Assembly (NCBI RefSeq): GCF_000690055.1
Contig: NZ_JJNZ01000026.1
Coordinates: 62,001 to 126,000, forward strand
Reading direction: 5' to 3'
Length of the DNA: 64,000 nucleotides
DNA from: Pseudoalteromonas fuliginea
Lineage (GTDB): Bacteria > Pseudomonadota > Gammaproteobacteria > Enterobacterales > Alteromonadaceae
A program made the position numbers and the translations under genes. The notes under the pieces were generated by a model that had not been told where the DNA came from, ran no database searches, and saw nothing but the letters and a program-made list of their open reading frames with translations. This document shows, piece after piece, positions 26,618 through 36,296 of this stretch; position 1 is the stretch's first letter; the number at the start of each line of letters is the position of its first letter.

Positions 26618-27331
26618 ATGGGAAGAGCTTACCAAAACAAAAAAGATTCAATGGCTAAGACTGCGGGTGCTAAAACTAAAGTTTATTCTAAGTACGGCAA
26701 AGAAATTTATATTTGTGCTAAAAACGGCGGTGTAGATCCAGATGGTAACTTATCATTACGTCGTTTAATTGAACGCGCTAAAAAAGACCAAGTACCAGCA
26801 CACGTTATTGACCGCGCAATCGACAAAGCAAAAGGCGGCGGCGGTGAAGACTACGCAGCAACACGTTACGAAGGTTACGGCCCTGGTAACAGTATGATTA
26901 TTGTTGACTGTTTAACAGACAACAACAAGCGTACCTTTGCTGATGTACGTGTTTGTTTTACCAAAGCAAATGCTAAAATTGGCGCTCAAAACTCTGTTTC
27001 ACATTTATTTGAACACCTTGCTATTTTTGTATTTGACGGTGATGACGACGAAGCAGTACTTGAAGCTCTTATGATGGCTGATGTTGATGTAACTGACGTA
27101 GAAGTAGATGACGGTAAAGTTACTGTTTTTGCTCCTCATACAGAGTACAACAATACACGTACAGCGCTTGAAGAAATGGGCGTGACTGAATTTGACGAAG
27201 ACCTAATTAGCTTTGTGCCACAAATTGAAACGCCGATTGAAGGCGAAGACGTTGAAGTTATGGAACGCTTTTTAGCCATGTTAGAAGATTGCGACGACGT
27301 ACAAAACGTTTACCATAACGCGCAATTCTAA
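26618..27331 (+). CDS. YebC/YeeN-family DNA-binding or translation factor
   Basis: 237 aa of the YebC/PmpR/TACO1 family, closest in pattern to E. coli Yee[81 protein letters not shown] and the C-terminal [14 protein letters not shown]. Members act either as transcriptional regulators or as ribosome-associated factors that relieve stalling; which applies here cannot be told. AAGG precedes the ATG. The length is as expected. Confidence 0.9.
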   Translation: MGRAYQNKKDSMAKTAGAKTKVYSKYGKEIYICAKNGGVDPDGNLSLRRLIERAKKDQVPAHVIDRAIDKAKGGGGEDYAATRYEGYGPGNSMIIVDCLTDNNKRTFADVRVCFTKANAKIGAQNSVSHLFEHLAIFVFDGDDDEAVLEALMMADVDVTDVEVDDGKVTVFAPHTEYNNTRTALEEMGVTEFDEDLISFVPQIETPIEGEDVEVMERFLAMLEDCDDVQNVYHNAQF

Positions 27332-27360
27332 AGAGCAATTTAGTAAGTTAGAACGACTTT

Positions 27361-27386
27361 AAGCCAACAGCTATGTTGGCTTTTTC
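27361..27386 (+). terminator. Terminator after the YebC/YeeN-family gene
   Basis: Stem AAGCCAACA / TGTTGGCTT with loop GCTA and a T5 tail. Confidence 0.75.
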
Positions 27387-27408
27387 ATTTTTAGAACATG
27401 GTATTAAT

Positions 27409-28698
27409 ATGAACTCCCTTAAAGAGCTTAAAAGTGGCAAACTTGTTGGTGCTACTCGCCTGCAATTAGTAGAAGAGCTAACGACATTTCCTGAAGAAAT
27501 TTTTAGCTTAGCTGACACGCTTGAAGTTCTCGATTTATCAAATAATAACTTATCAACACTACCTGATGAATTTGCCTGTTTAACACACCTGAAGCGTGTG
27601 TTTTTATCGTTTAATCAGTTTAAGCATATTCCTAAAGTGCTCGCTAAATGCCCTGCTTTGATTATGGTCGCGTTTAAAGGTAACCAAATTTCTGAATTTG
27701 CTTTAAACAGCCTGCCAAAAAATATTGAGTGGCTAATACTCACCGATAATACGTTAAACGAATTGCCTGAAGATTTTGGTAATTATACCCAGCTTAAAAA
27801 GCTTGCGCTTGCAGGCAATCAACTTAAGCAACTGCCAAGTAGCATGGCGCAGTGTAAAAGCCTTGAGCTTGTTAGGCTCTCTGCTAATAACTTAACACAC
27901 GTAGACGACTGGCTGTTTCAACTGCCTAAACTTGCTTGGCTTGCGTTTGCAGGTAACGATTTTAATAAAGCCCAGTGCCTTACAAAATGCAGCTTAGAAA
28001 ATAAACTTCTTAACGATTACACGCTTAGTCATGTTATTGGCCAAGGTGCATCAGGCGTTATTCACTTAGCAAAATCGGCTGATAACGCTATAGCGATTAA
28101 ATTATTTAAAGGTGCAATTACCAGCGACGGCTACCCGCTTGATGAAGTAAATTGCTGCTTACAAGCAGGCGAACATACTAATTTAATTAAAGTCCTTGCC
28201 TACATCGAACAAAGTGATCAGCTAGGTTTAGTGATGGAGCTAATAGATAAAAGCTTTTCTAATTTAGGCCGGCCTCCAAGCCTTGAAACCTGTACGCGTG
28301 ATACCTTTAATGATGATTGCCATTACTCAACTCACGCTATTTTAAAAATTGTACAGCAAATGGTAAGTACGCTGCATCACTTGCATGTTCGTAAAGTAAG
28401 TCATGGCGATGTGTATGCACATAACACCATGATAAACAAAGATGCTGATGTTTTATTTGGTGATTTTGGTGCAGCCACAAACTTAGCCATGTTAAGTAAT
28501 TATCAACAAAAGCAAATCGAGTTAATTGAAGTACGTGCATTAGGGTGTTTAATTGAAGACTTATTAGGCACGGTAACCGGCGATGATAGGCAAAGTGAGC
28601 TATTTGGTGAAATGTCCGATATGGCAAAGTGTGCTATGCAACCTTCATTAAATCAAAGACCTACATTTACTGAGTTATTAGAAGAGCTGAACATATAA
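27409..28698 (+). CDS. Leucine-rich-repeat protein kinase
   Basis: 429 aa. Residues about 1-195 hold seven or so leucine-rich repeats (EVLDLSNNNLSTLPDEFACL, WLILTDNTLNELPEDFG, KLALAGNQLKQLPSSM). Residues 205-429 are a eukaryote-like kinase: glycine loop VIGQGASGVIHLA, the lysine in AIKLFKG, a catalytic loop HGDVYAHNTMI (HGD in place of HRD) and the metal motif FGDFGAAT. Autonomous kinases with LRRs occur in several gammaproteobacteria; targets are unknown. The ATG at 27409 gives a start at the first repeat; the ATG at 27373 lies inside the previous terminator, so it is rejected. Confidence 0.85.
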   Translation: MNSLKELKSGKLVGATRLQLVEELTTFPEEIFSLADTLEVLDLSNNNLSTLPDEFACLTHLKRVFLSFNQFKHIPKVLAKCPALIMVAFKGNQISEFALNSLPKNIEWLILTDNTLNELPEDFGNYTQLKKLALAGNQLKQLPSSMAQCKSLELVRLSANNLTHVDDWLFQLPKLAWLAFAGNDFNKAQCLTKCSLENKLLNDYTLSHVIGQGASGVIHLAKSADNAIAIKLFKGAITSDGYPLDEVNCCLQAGEHTNLIKVLAYIEQSDQLGLVMELIDKSFSNLGRPPSLETCTRDTFNDDCHYSTHAILKIVQQMVSTLHHLHVRKVSHGDVYAHNTMINKDADVLFGDFGAATNLAMLSNYQQKQIELIEVRALGCLIEDLLGTVTGDDRQSELFGEMSDMAKCAMQPSLNQRPTFTELLEELNI

Positions 28699-28712
28699 TT
28701 GAGTAGAGTCAT

Positions 28713-28749
28713 AAAAAAAGAGCAACGTTTAACACGTTGCTCTTTTTTT
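28713..28749. terminator. Bidirectional terminator
   Basis: Stem AAGAGCAACGT / ACGTTGCTCTT with A7 before and T7 after, between the convergent kinase and fatty-acid hydroxylase genes. Confidence 0.85.
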
Positions 28750-28776
28750 AGTTTATGTTTATTGAATTAATCGAGC

Positions 28777-29901
28777 TCATTTAGTGCGCTTAAACGGGTA
28801 AACCTGTTGTTTAAGCATACCTACCGGCATGTAATCCCCGACTACACCATACGCTTCTGGCCACTCTTTTTGGCCTTTAACAGCAGTACCAAATGCGTAG
28901 TCTAAAAACGAAAAATGCGCAGCGTAATTGCGGTCAATTGCGGCTTTATCTGACGCATGATGCCAATGGTGAAACTGCGGTGTAACCATAAAATATTTTA
29001 GCCAACCAAATTTCACACGTACATTTGCATGGTTAAACACAGCCTGCAAACCCACAATTATTACGTACAAACTAATTATTTGCTGTGAAAAACCAAGTAC
29101 AAATATAGGCGTGAGCACTAAGCTGCGCGTTACGAGTATTTCAAGAATATGCTGGCGAGAGCCCGCTAACCAATCCATTTCTTTCGCACTGTGATGTACG
29201 CCATGAAAGCGCCATAATAAAGGGACTTCGTGATAGGCACGATGCACCCAATACTGCATTAAATCTGCCACAAGTATTATTAAAAACAACTGCACTATAA
29301 AGGGAGTTTGCTCTATATAACCTTGGACTGTAGATGATACAGCCCAGCCAAAGCCATAATGCACAAAGTGGTTAGTAACGAGTAATACAAAACCAATAAT
29401 TAAATGATTTACAAAAAAGTGGTTTAAATCGCCTCGCCATTCGCTACGTAATATTTTTTGATCTTTACGATGAGGTAATAACTTTTCAATCACAATAAAT
29501 ATAAGTGTTGAGCCGAGTAAATCTAAAATAAACCAATCAAGCCCTATATAAGGTGTATCAGAAGCAAATTCGTTTACTTCAACGTTTGGTCCGCCAAACA
29601 TAATAGCGAGTAAAATAAAAAACCACGCTGTAGCCCCTAAACGCTTATTGGTATTACGTACAAAGTTAAGTAATCCTAAACTGCCCGAGACTAATAATGA
29701 TGCAAACATAAGCTGACGTAAAAAGTCGACGCTGTAGCTTTTTCTCAGCTCTGGTGTGGTTAAATATTCAGGAAAGTGAAACGCTAATACGCCTAAGCAA
29801 CTCAGTATTGCTAAAAAGCAGGCTATGTAGCCACTTATGTTGCCCTCACCTATCTGAAGATGATTTGTGCGAAATACTTTTCGCGATAAAGCTCTGATCA
29901 T
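28777..29901 (-). CDS. Sterol desaturase / fatty acid hydroxylase-family membrane protein
   Basis: 374 aa, integral membrane di-iron enzyme family. The histidine clusters are HRAYHE, FHGVHHS and FHHWHHASDK, spaced as in PF04116. About eight membrane segments precede and surround them. Substrate (sterol, fatty acid or other lipid) cannot be read from sequence. The ATG at 29901 has AAGGA about 9 bp upstream; the earlier ATG at 29940 lacks one. Single gene. Confidence 0.85.
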   Translation of the reverse strand: MIRALSRKVFRTNHLQIGEGNISGYIACFLAILSCLGVLAFHFPEYLTTPELRKSYSVDFLRQLMFASLLVSGSLGLLNFVRNTNKRLGATAWFFILLAIMFGGPNVEVNEFASDTPYIGLDWFILDLLGSTLIFIVIEKLLPHRKDQKILRSEWRGDLNHFFVNHLIIGFVLLVTNHFVHYGFGWAVSSTVQGYIEQTPFIVQLFLIILVADLMQYWVHRAYHEVPLLWRFHGVHHSAKEMDWLAGSRQHILEILVTRSLVLTPIFVLGFSQQIISLYVIIVGLQAVFNHANVRVKFGWLKYFMVTPQFHHWHHASDKAAIDRNYAAHFSFLDYAFGTAVKGQKEWPEAYGVVGDYMPVGMLKQQVYPFKRTK

Positions 29902-30053
29902 TTTTATTATTCCTTGCGTCGTTGAGTTGATTAAATACAACGAAATTCCATTGATTTACACACCCACATATTAACAAAATTTAGGGTATAAAAAATACAA
30001 ATAGTTCCCTGCTAATTTTGAATTGCAAATATACAGATAAACCAAACGCAAAA

Positions 30054-30074
30054 AAGCCACGCAATGCGTGGCTT
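30054..30074 (-). terminator. Terminator of the edd-eda-gap operon
   Basis: Stem AAGCCACGC / GCGTGGCTT with loop ATT on the minus strand, followed by T6. It lies 33 bp after the GAPDH stop. Confidence 0.85.
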
Positions 30075-30106
30075 GGTTGGATAAAGCTAAACTTTTACAA
30101 GGTCAA

Positions 30107-31111
30107 TTATAAGTACTGACCTAATGCTTTAACTTGGTCTAACATGCGGTTTGAGAAACCCCACTCGTTGTCGTACCAAGCCATTACTTTAACTAGTTTG
30201 CCATTGGCTTTAGTTTGCGTTGCATCAAAGATAGACGACGCTGGGTTATGGTTAAAGTCGATAGAAACAAGCGGAAGCTCGTTATATTCTAAAATACTCT
30301 TCATTGAACCCGTTGATGCTTCTTTCATGATTGCATTGATTTCTTCTGTAGTCGTATCACGCTTAGTGATAAACGTAAAATCAACTAAAGAAACATTGAT
30401 TGTAGGTACACGTACCGACATACCGTCTAATTTACCAGCAAGTTCTGGTAATACTAAACCAACAGCTGCCGCAGCACCTGTTTTAGTTGGGATCATAGAT
30501 TGAGTTGCACTACGCGCACGGTATAAATCTGGGTGGTAAACATCAGATAAGTTTTGATCGTTGGTGTAAGCGTGAATAGTCGTCATGCTACCTTGTTCAA
30601 TACCTACAGTGTCGTTAATTGCCTTTGCAATTGGCGCTAAACAGTTAGTAGTACAAGAAGCGTTAGAAATGATATTGCTATCAGCATTAATTACGTCGCT
30701 GTTTACACCATGTACTACTGTTGCATCTAAACCAGTACCTGGAGCAGATACGATTACTTTTTTAGCGCCTGCAGTAATGTGCTTAGCAGCGTCATCACGC
30801 TTAGTGAAAAAACCAGTACATTCTAAAACGATGTCTACGTTTAGCTCTTTCCACGGTAAGTTTGCAGGATCACGCTCTTGCGTTAACGTAATTACGTCAT
30901 CACCAATTAGCATAGTGTTGTTTTCAAGTGTTACTTTTTTAGAAAAAATACCATGAACTGAGTCATACTGCGTTAAATGTGCATTTACGTTAGCTGGTGC
31001 TAAATCGTTAATTGCGACAATTTTAATTTCGTTGTTTTGAGCTGACTCGTAAAGTGCACGTAATACATTGCGACCGATACGGCCATAACCGTTAATTGCT
31101 ACATTAATCAT
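30107..31111 (-). CDS. gap: Type I glyceraldehyde-3-phosphate dehydrogenase
   Basis: 334 aa. NAD-binding [14 protein letters not shown] at the start, catalytic [13 protein letters not shown] (Cys about 151), [29 protein letters not shown] and the end [15 protein letters not shown]. It makes 1,3-bisphosphoglycerate from the GAP released by Eda. It is the third gene of the edd-eda-gap operon, 9 bp after eda, so it is a dedicated GAPDH for Entner-Doudoroff flow; the genome may carry another gap elsewhere. Confidence 0.94.
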   Translation of the reverse strand: MINVAINGYGRIGRNVLRALYESAQNNEIKIVAINDLAPANVNAHLTQYDSVHGIFSKKVTLENNTMLIGDDVITLTQERDPANLPWKELNVDIVLECTGFFTKRDDAAKHITAGAKKVIVSAPGTGLDATVVHGVNSDVINADSNIISNASCTTNCLAPIAKAINDTVGIEQGSMTTIHAYTNDQNLSDVYHPDLYRARSATQSMIPTKTGAAAAVGLVLPELAGKLDGMSVRVPTINVSLVDFTFITKRDTTTEEINAIMKEASTGSMKSILEYNELPLVSIDFNHNPASSIFDATQTKANGKLVKVMAWYDNEWGFSNRMLDQVKALGQYL

Positions 31112-31120
31112 TTTAGACTC

Positions 31121-31741
31121 CTATTTAAGTTCACTTGCTTGGCGAGCAAGCGCTTCAATTGCTTGCCAGTCTTTATTTTCAATTAGTTGTTTATCTAGCA
31201 TCCAAGTACCACCAACACAAATAACGTTGTTAAGCGCTAAATAATTAGGTGCAGTTGCTAGGCTAATGCCGCCAGTTGGGCAAAAAGTAATATGTGGTAA
31301 TGGGCCACCGATTGATTTAAGCATTGCTGTTCCGCCCGCGGCTTCTGCAGGGAAGAATTTTAAAAACTTAAAACCATGCGACGCAAGCTGCATAACTTCA
31401 CTCGCCGTTGCAGCGCCTGGTAAAAATGGTATATCTGACTCTTTTGCTAAAGCAATCAGCTCATCGCTAACACCTGGGCTCACCATAAAATCAGCACCCG
31501 CAGCCACTGAAAGATCAAAGCTTGCTTTATCTACAACTGTTCCAGTGCCAACATATGCTTCTGGTACTTCCGCTTTCATTAGCTTTACAGCTTCTGCGGC
31601 AATTGGTGTACGTAGTGTAATTTCTAAGGCTTTTAAACCGCCGTTATATAACGCTCTAGCAAGTGGTGCAGCATCTTCTAATTTTTCGATTACAACCACT
31701 GGCACCACTGGTGCCGATGCTAAGATTTTTTCAATACTCAT
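31121..31741 (-). CDS. eda: 2-dehydro-3-deoxy-phosphogluconate (KDPG) aldolase
   Basis: 206 aa. Class I aldolase splitting KDPG to pyruvate and glyceraldehyde 3-phosphate. The Schiff-base lysine is in FKFLKFFPAEAAGG; other family motifs are PVVVIEKLEDAAPLARALY, LEITLRTPIAAEA, VGTGTVVDKASF, PGVSDELI, and CPTGGISLATAPNYL. The length is typical (about 205-213). It lies 33 bp downstream of edd in the same operon. Confidence 0.94.
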   Translation of the reverse strand: MSIEKILASAPVVPVVVIEKLEDAAPLARALYNGGLKALEITLRTPIAAEAVKLMKAEVPEAYVGTGTVVDKASFDLSVAAGADFMVSPGVSDELIALAKESDIPFLPGAATASEVMQLASHGFKFLKFFPAEAAGGTAMLKSIGGPLPHITFCPTGGISLATAPNYLALNNVICVGGTWMLDKQLIENKDWQAIEALARQASELK

Positions 31742-31774
31742 TACTTGTTCCTCATTACCCAGTATGGCTAATTT

Positions 31775-33625
31775 TTATTCAAGTCCAAAAGCACTCGCCC
31801 CTAAATCGGCACTGCTTACGATATTTCTAAACCCTGTAAATAATTCACGACCCGTACCAAATGTTGCACTTGGTTGGCTAAGTTCTAGTTCACGTTTTGC
31901 AAGTTCTTCATCGCTAACATGTACTTTCAAAATTCCGTTTGGCGCATCAAGCGTCACTAAGTCACCTTCTCGAATTTTAGCTATAATACCGCCCTCAACA
32001 GCCTCTGGCGCTAAGTGAATAGCTGCAGGTACTTTACCAGATGCACCCGACATACGGCCGTCAGTAACAATGGCGACTTTAAAGCCTTCATCTTGAAGCG
32101 TTGCCATTACTGGCGTTAGCTTATGTAGCTCTGGCATGCCTTTCGCTTTAGGGCCTTGCTCTTTTAGCACAGCAATAAAGTCTTGGTTTAATTCGCCACG
32201 CGTGTATGCATCTTGCAGAGCACTTTGTGAGCTAAATACTTTCGCAGGAGCAGTAACAATCTGATGTTCTTCAGCAACCGCTGACACTTTGATAACAGCT
32301 TTACCTAAGTTACCCGTTAGAAGTTGCAGACCACCTTGCTTACTAAATGGGTTGCTCACTGGGCGAAGTACTTCTTCATCGTGTGAGTTTGCTGGGCAAT
32401 CTACCCATTTAACTTTAGTTGGGCCGGTTGAGTTACTCATGATCAAGCTATCGTCTTTATCTAAACGAGGCTCTGTCATGTAAGGTGCTAAACCATCGCC
32501 TAGCATTGTTTGAACGTCTGTGTGTAAGTAACCAGCGCTTGCTAGCTCTCGCATTAAGAAACCCATACCGCCAGCTGCTTGGAAGTGGTTTACATCAGCT
32601 GAGCCGTTAGGATAAATACGTGTAAGCAGTGGTACAACTTCTGATAAATCAGACATATCTTTCCACGTAACCTGAATGCCGGCAGCTTTTGCTATCGCAA
32701 CAATATGGATTGCATGGTTAGTAGAGCCACCTGTAGAAAGCAGGCCCACTAAACCGTTTATAATCGTTTTTTCACTGATCACATCGGCTAAACACGGACT
32801 TTCTTTATCATCGGTAAGCTGCTTAAGCATGGTTTCTACAGCATTACCAGTAAGGCCATCGCGAAGCTCAGTGTAAGGATTAATAAATGAACTACCTGGA
32901 AGGTGTAAACCCATTATTTCCATTAACATTTGGTTTGAATTGGCAGTACCGTAGAACGTACACGTACCTGCGCTGTGATAAGACGCACTTTCAGCTTCAA
33001 GTAAGTCTTCGCGACTCACTAAACCTTGTGCAAATTTTTGACGAATACGTGCTTTTTCTTTGTTAGGAATACCTGATTGCATTGGACCTGCTGGTAAAAA
33101 GAACACAGGTAAATGACCAAACGACAATGCACCAATTAATAAACCAGGAACAATTTTGTCACAAACACCTAAACAAAAAACGCCATCAAACACATCGTGC
33201 GAAAGCGATATTGCTGTAGACATAGCGATTACGTCACGAGAAAATAACGAAAGCTCCATGCCGTCACGCCCTTGCGTAACACCATCACACATTGCAGGAA
33301 CGCCACCAGCAACTTGAGCTGTAGCATCGTACTTTGTTGCAATGTCTTTAATTAAATCTGGGTAGTCTTTGTATGGCACATGAGCCGATAACATATCATT
33401 ATATGAGTTAATAATAGCAAGATTTGGCTGCTCATCAGCCTTTAAGCGGGCTTTGTCATCACTGCTACATGCAGCCATAACATGCGCAATATTACCGCAA
33501 CCTAATCCAGCACGAACTCTTGTTTGTTTTTTTGCGTGCGAAATACGATCTAAATAGGCTTGACGGGTATTTTTACTGCGTTCGATAACGCGCTGGGTAA
33601 CTTCTTGAATACGAGGGTGCAACAT
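31775..33625 (-). CDS. edd: 6-phosphogluconate dehydratase
   Basis: 616 aa of the IlvD/Edd family. It converts 6-phosphogluconate to KDPG, the first Entner-Doudoroff step. Iron-sulfur and active-site motifs: [19 protein letters not shown] (Cys), [15 protein letters not shown] (Cys), [20 protein letters not shown] (Cys), [14 protein letters not shown] and [19 protein letters not shown]. Normal length for Edd (about 605). First gene of the edd-eda-gap operon, with two LacI-type operators 134-180 bp upstream. Confidence 0.95.
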   Translation of the reverse strand: MLHPRIQEVTQRVIERSKNTRQAYLDRISHAKKQTRVRAGLGCGNIAHVMAACSSDDKARLKADEQPNLAIINSYNDMLSAHVPYKDYPDLIKDIATKYDATAQVAGGVPAMCDGVTQGRDGMELSLFSRDVIAMSTAISLSHDVFDGVFCLGVCDKIVPGLLIGALSFGHLPVFFLPAGPMQSGIPNKEKARIRQKFAQGLVSREDLLEAESASYHSAGTCTFYGTANSNQMLMEIMGLHLPGSSFINPYTELRDGLTGNAVETMLKQLTDDKESPCLADVISEKTIINGLVGLLSTGGSTNHAIHIVAIAKAAGIQVTWKDMSDLSEVVPLLTRIYPNGSADVNHFQAAGGMGFLMRELASAGYLHTDVQTMLGDGLAPYMTEPRLDKDDSLIMSNSTGPTKVKWVDCPANSHDEEVLRPVSNPFSKQGGLQLLTGNLGKAVIKVSAVAEEHQIVTAPAKVFSSQSALQDAYTRGELNQDFIAVLKEQGPKAKGMPELHKLTPVMATLQDEGFKVAIVTDGRMSGASGKVPAAIHLAPEAVEGGIIAKIREGDLVTLDAPNGILKVHVSDEELAKRELELSQPSATFGTGRELFTGFRNIVSSADLGASAFGLE

Positions 33626-33758
33626 AATTTAACTCATCTCTATTAGTTAGAGGATAAAGGCTCAGTAGCAATTACAGACTCCACGTAAATAACTGTACTG
33701 AGCATCTTTGATTTACCCGTTCAAAGGTACGCTACCAGGGAGCCTCTCACAACAACCC

Positions 33759-33772
33759 TGACACCGGTGTCA
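33759..33772. promoter_or_regulatory. LacI-type operator 1 of edd
   Basis: Perfect 14-bp palindrome TGACACCGGTGTCA with central CG, the form bound by LacI-family repressors. It lies upstream of edd. The same 14 bp occur at 33792 and 36179. Confidence 0.75.
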
Positions 33773-33791
33773 CTGTATTAACGCATGACCA

Positions 33792-33805
33792 TGACACCGG
33801 TGTCA
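33792..33805. promoter_or_regulatory. LacI-type operator 2 of edd
   Basis: A second perfect TGACACCGGTGTCA, 33 bp centre to centre from operator 1, about three helical turns, so two dimers would bind the same DNA face. Confidence 0.75.
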
Positions 33806-33908
33806 ACCCTGAGTAATAAAAATAGACTAACTTTTTAACATGACCGATTAATGAACATTATAATTTTTAGGTATAAGCGGCTTTTTAGCAAGTTTATAAA
33901 AATAAAAA

Positions 33909-33939
33909 AGCCCAAATATGCGTCACTCATATTCGGGCT
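33909..33939 (-). terminator. Terminator of the glk-lacI operon
   Basis: Stem AGCCC(G/A)AATATG / CATATTTGGGCT with a 7-nt loop, followed on the minus strand by a T run. It lies 20 bp past the LacI stop. The rest of the 33626-33959 spacer holds only the two operators. Confidence 0.8.
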
Positions 33940-33959
33940 ACTGTGAAAAAGAATTTAGA

Positions 33960-34976
33960 CTATTTTTTAACTTGAGCTGTTGATTCACGTGTGATCAAAC
34001 GAGATTCAAGAATTACCTGAAATGGTTCATCTTGAGGCTGTGCTATATGAGAAATAAGTTGAGTAACAGCCTGCTTAGTCATTTCCTCAACAGGTTGTGC
34101 AATTGTTGTTAATCCTGGCCAGATATGGCGTGCAATCGGTGCATTATCAAACCCTGCTATTGAAATATCATCAGGCACTCTTAATTGACGCTGAGTTGCT
34201 AATTTAAGTACTGCTGCAGCCATGTAATCGTTTGAAGCAAATACAGCGGTTGGCCTTGGTGACAAATCTAAAATACTACGCGCGCTATCCACACCAGAGT
34301 GATAACTAAAGTTACCCTCCTCTACTAGGCGTTCGTTAAATTCTATACCATGGCTGGCAAGCGAACGTCTATAACCTTTAAATCGTTGTTGCGTAGCACT
34401 ATGATCTGGATGCCCCTTGATAAAAGCAATTGACTTATGACCAAGGCTTATCAAATGTTCTGTTACTTCAAATGCACCTTGCTCATCATTACTGCGCACA
34501 GAGATTGAATCATCTTCTAATATTGCTGATGCCACTCTGGCATAAGGAATTTTTTTTGATTTTAAAAAATTAACCAACTCAGCAAAATCACCAAATGGTG
34601 GCGTCAGAACAATTCCATCTAACCGTGATGTTTGTAATAATTGCTCAATATTGTTGATAAGAGCTTCACCTCTAAATTCACAAGGGTGAATTAAAAGGTT
34701 GTAATTATTCTCTTGGCAAGCAGCTAGCGCACCTGTTTGCACTCGCGTAATGTAACTTTTACTTGGGTTATCGTAGAGGCAACCAATGATAAAACTGCGA
34801 TTTTGAGCAAGCCCACGTGCTATTGGGTTTGGGGTATAATCAAGCTCTTTGAATACTGCAAGCACCTTTTCACGCGTAGCCACACTAACATTAGGTTCGT
34901 TATTTAAAACGCGTGATACCGTTTTTTTAGAAACACCAGCATGGCTTGCTACACTGTTGATTGTTACTTTTTTCAT
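33960..34976 (-). CDS. LacI-family regulator co-transcribed with glucokinase
   Basis: 338 aa. N-terminal HTH and hinge: VTINSVASHAGVSKKTVSRV, PNVSVATREKVLAVFKELDY, PNPIARGLAQNRS. The periplasmic-binding-like sugar domain follows (DGIVLTPPFGDF, AFIKGHPDHSATQQRFKGY, AVFASNDYMAAAVL, ISIAGFDNAPIA). The ATG at 34976 is chosen over 34997. The gene follows glk with a 35-bp gap. Its recognition helix has Lys at the position found in gluconate repressors that read ACCGGT-centred sites, so it is the better candidate for the TGACACCGGTGTCA operators (inference). Confidence 0.9.
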   Translation of the reverse strand: MKKVTINSVASHAGVSKKTVSRVLNNEPNVSVATREKVLAVFKELDYTPNPIARGLAQNRSFIIGCLYDNPSKSYITRVQTGALAACQENNYNLLIHPCEFRGEALINNIEQLLQTSRLDGIVLTPPFGDFAELVNFLKSKKIPYARVASAILEDDSISVRSNDEQGAFEVTEHLISLGHKSIAFIKGHPDHSATQQRFKGYRRSLASHGIEFNERLVEEGNFSYHSGVDSARSILDLSPRPTAVFASNDYMAAAVLKLATQRQLRVPDDISIAGFDNAPIARHIWPGLTTIAQPVEEMTKQAVTQLISHIAQPQDEPFQVILESRLITRESTAQVKK

Positions 34977-35011
34977 CACTCTATTTTCCAAATGCAAACA
35001 AGGAAACGACC

Positions 35012-36004
35012 TTATTTACTGTTGTGCAAACATGCTGCGGCACCAATTAACGGGATGTTATCTTGCGTTACAAGCGTTACGGGAATTTGCCCTGTATATT
35101 GCGACATAATACCCTTTTGCGAAAAACGTTCAACAAAACGACTTTCAAGTAAGCGAGATTGCATGCGAGGCAAAATACCACCACCAATAAACAAACCACC
35201 TAATGCGCCATAAGCCAATGCTAAATCACCTGCCACGCTGCCTATCCAATCACAAAATTGATTGAGAGTTGCATCGCACACTTCACACTCACCACTATTA
35301 GCTAAGCTACTAATTTGCGCCGCATCAAGGTTTTTTGCAGTAACACCTTTAACTGCAGCCATTGCTTTGTATAAATGTGTAATGCCTGGACCAGAAAATA
35401 CGGTTTCTACAGATACATGCTGATGCTCTTTTCTGAGTTCTGTAATTAGTGCGGTATCTAATTCGTTAACCGCCGCAAGCGATATATGACCACCTTCAGA
35501 ACTTAATACTGACGTAGAGTGAGCTGTTCTTACTAAACACGCAGCACCAAAGCCAGTACCGGGCCCCATTACACCAATATTTGCATTTTCATCAGCTTGC
35601 CCTGATTTCACAGTCACATTTTGCAGAGGATCTAAATAAGGCGACGCATACGCAAAAGCAGCAAAATCGTTAATAACATCTAATTTTTCTAAATTAAAAT
35701 GTTGTTTAAATTCGTTAACACTAAAATGCCAGCCTAAATTAGTTAAATGCACTTGCCCTGCTTTTATAGGGCCTGCAACTGCTAAACATGCGCGTTTAGG
35801 TTTAATATGAGAGATGGTTGATAAGTAACGCTCTAATGCATTTTCAAGCGAACCAAAATCAGCACTGGGAAATGTGTTGTTATGCTCTATAATAAATTGG
35901 TTTTTTGCCTCGTCAAAAGCTGTAATTAGAGCAAAACGAGCATTGGTGCCGCCGACATCAGCAACTAGGATAGGATCAAATTTGGTAGAAGCGTGTAAGC
36001 TCAT
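35012..36004 (-). CDS. glk: Glucokinase
   Basis: 330 aa, bacterial Glk family. ATP site PILVADVGGTNARFALI at the start, CLAVAGPIKAGQVHLTNLGW, the catalytic INDFAAFAYA, GVMGPGTGFGAACLV, SEGGHISLA and LGGLFIGGGILPRM. It phosphorylates glucose set free by the glucanases and amylases in this window, feeding the Entner-Doudoroff enzymes. The ATG at 36004 (AAGAGA upstream) is preferred over one at 36061. An operator lies 175 bp upstream. Confidence 0.93.
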   Translation of the reverse strand: MSLHASTKFDPILVADVGGTNARFALITAFDEAKNQFIIEHNNTFPSADFGSLENALERYLSTISHIKPKRACLAVAGPIKAGQVHLTNLGWHFSVNEFKQHFNLEKLDVINDFAAFAYASPYLDPLQNVTVKSGQADENANIGVMGPGTGFGAACLVRTAHSTSVLSSEGGHISLAAVNELDTALITELRKEHQHVSVETVFSGPGITHLYKAMAAVKGVTAKNLDAAQISSLANSGECEVCDATLNQFCDWIGSVAGDLALAYGALGGLFIGGGILPRMQSRLLESRFVERFSQKGIMSQYTGQIPVTLVTQDNIPLIGAAACLHNSK

Positions 36005-36178
36005 GGTGTTATCTCTTTTGTTTAAGCGATTAATGCTTATTATTCTACAACGGTAAACCATTGGTATTTATTTACTTTAGGCTATCACCCTAAAGCAGCT
36101 ATCACAGTAAAAATGCTGCCTATAAGAATATAGACAGCCAATACGTTTTGACAACAAAATGATAAAACGCCCACATTA

Positions 36179-36192
36179 TGACACCGGTGTCA
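36179..36192. promoter_or_regulatory. LacI-type operator between glk and the divergent lacI gene
   Basis: A third perfect TGACACCGGTGTCA, in the 292-bp divergent spacer, about 105 bp before the plus-strand LacI gene and 175 bp before glk. It ties glk, its LacI gene and possibly the second LacI gene to the edd regulon. Confidence 0.75.
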
Positions 36193-36296
36193 TGGTCAAA
36201 TCAATAAATAAATGCCTTTAACCATAAAAAGCTTGAAAAAATCCATTAATAAACGAGAATGGCACAATTATTTATTACTTTAATTAAGTTGTAACA

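Noticed and set aside
27373..27408. Upstream ATG adding 12 residues to the LRR kinase
   Set aside because: The ATG lies within the terminator hairpin of the previous gene, and the extra residues do not resemble LRR-kinase starts.
30144..30956. Two long open frames antisense to gap
   Set aside because: Shadow frames of a highly conserved coding sequence; no independent evidence.
31266..32018. 250-codon open frame antisense to eda and edd
   Set aside because: Lies entirely opposite two strongly conserved genes, has low-complexity Ser/Ala/Pro composition and no ribosome site; a codon-bias shadow.
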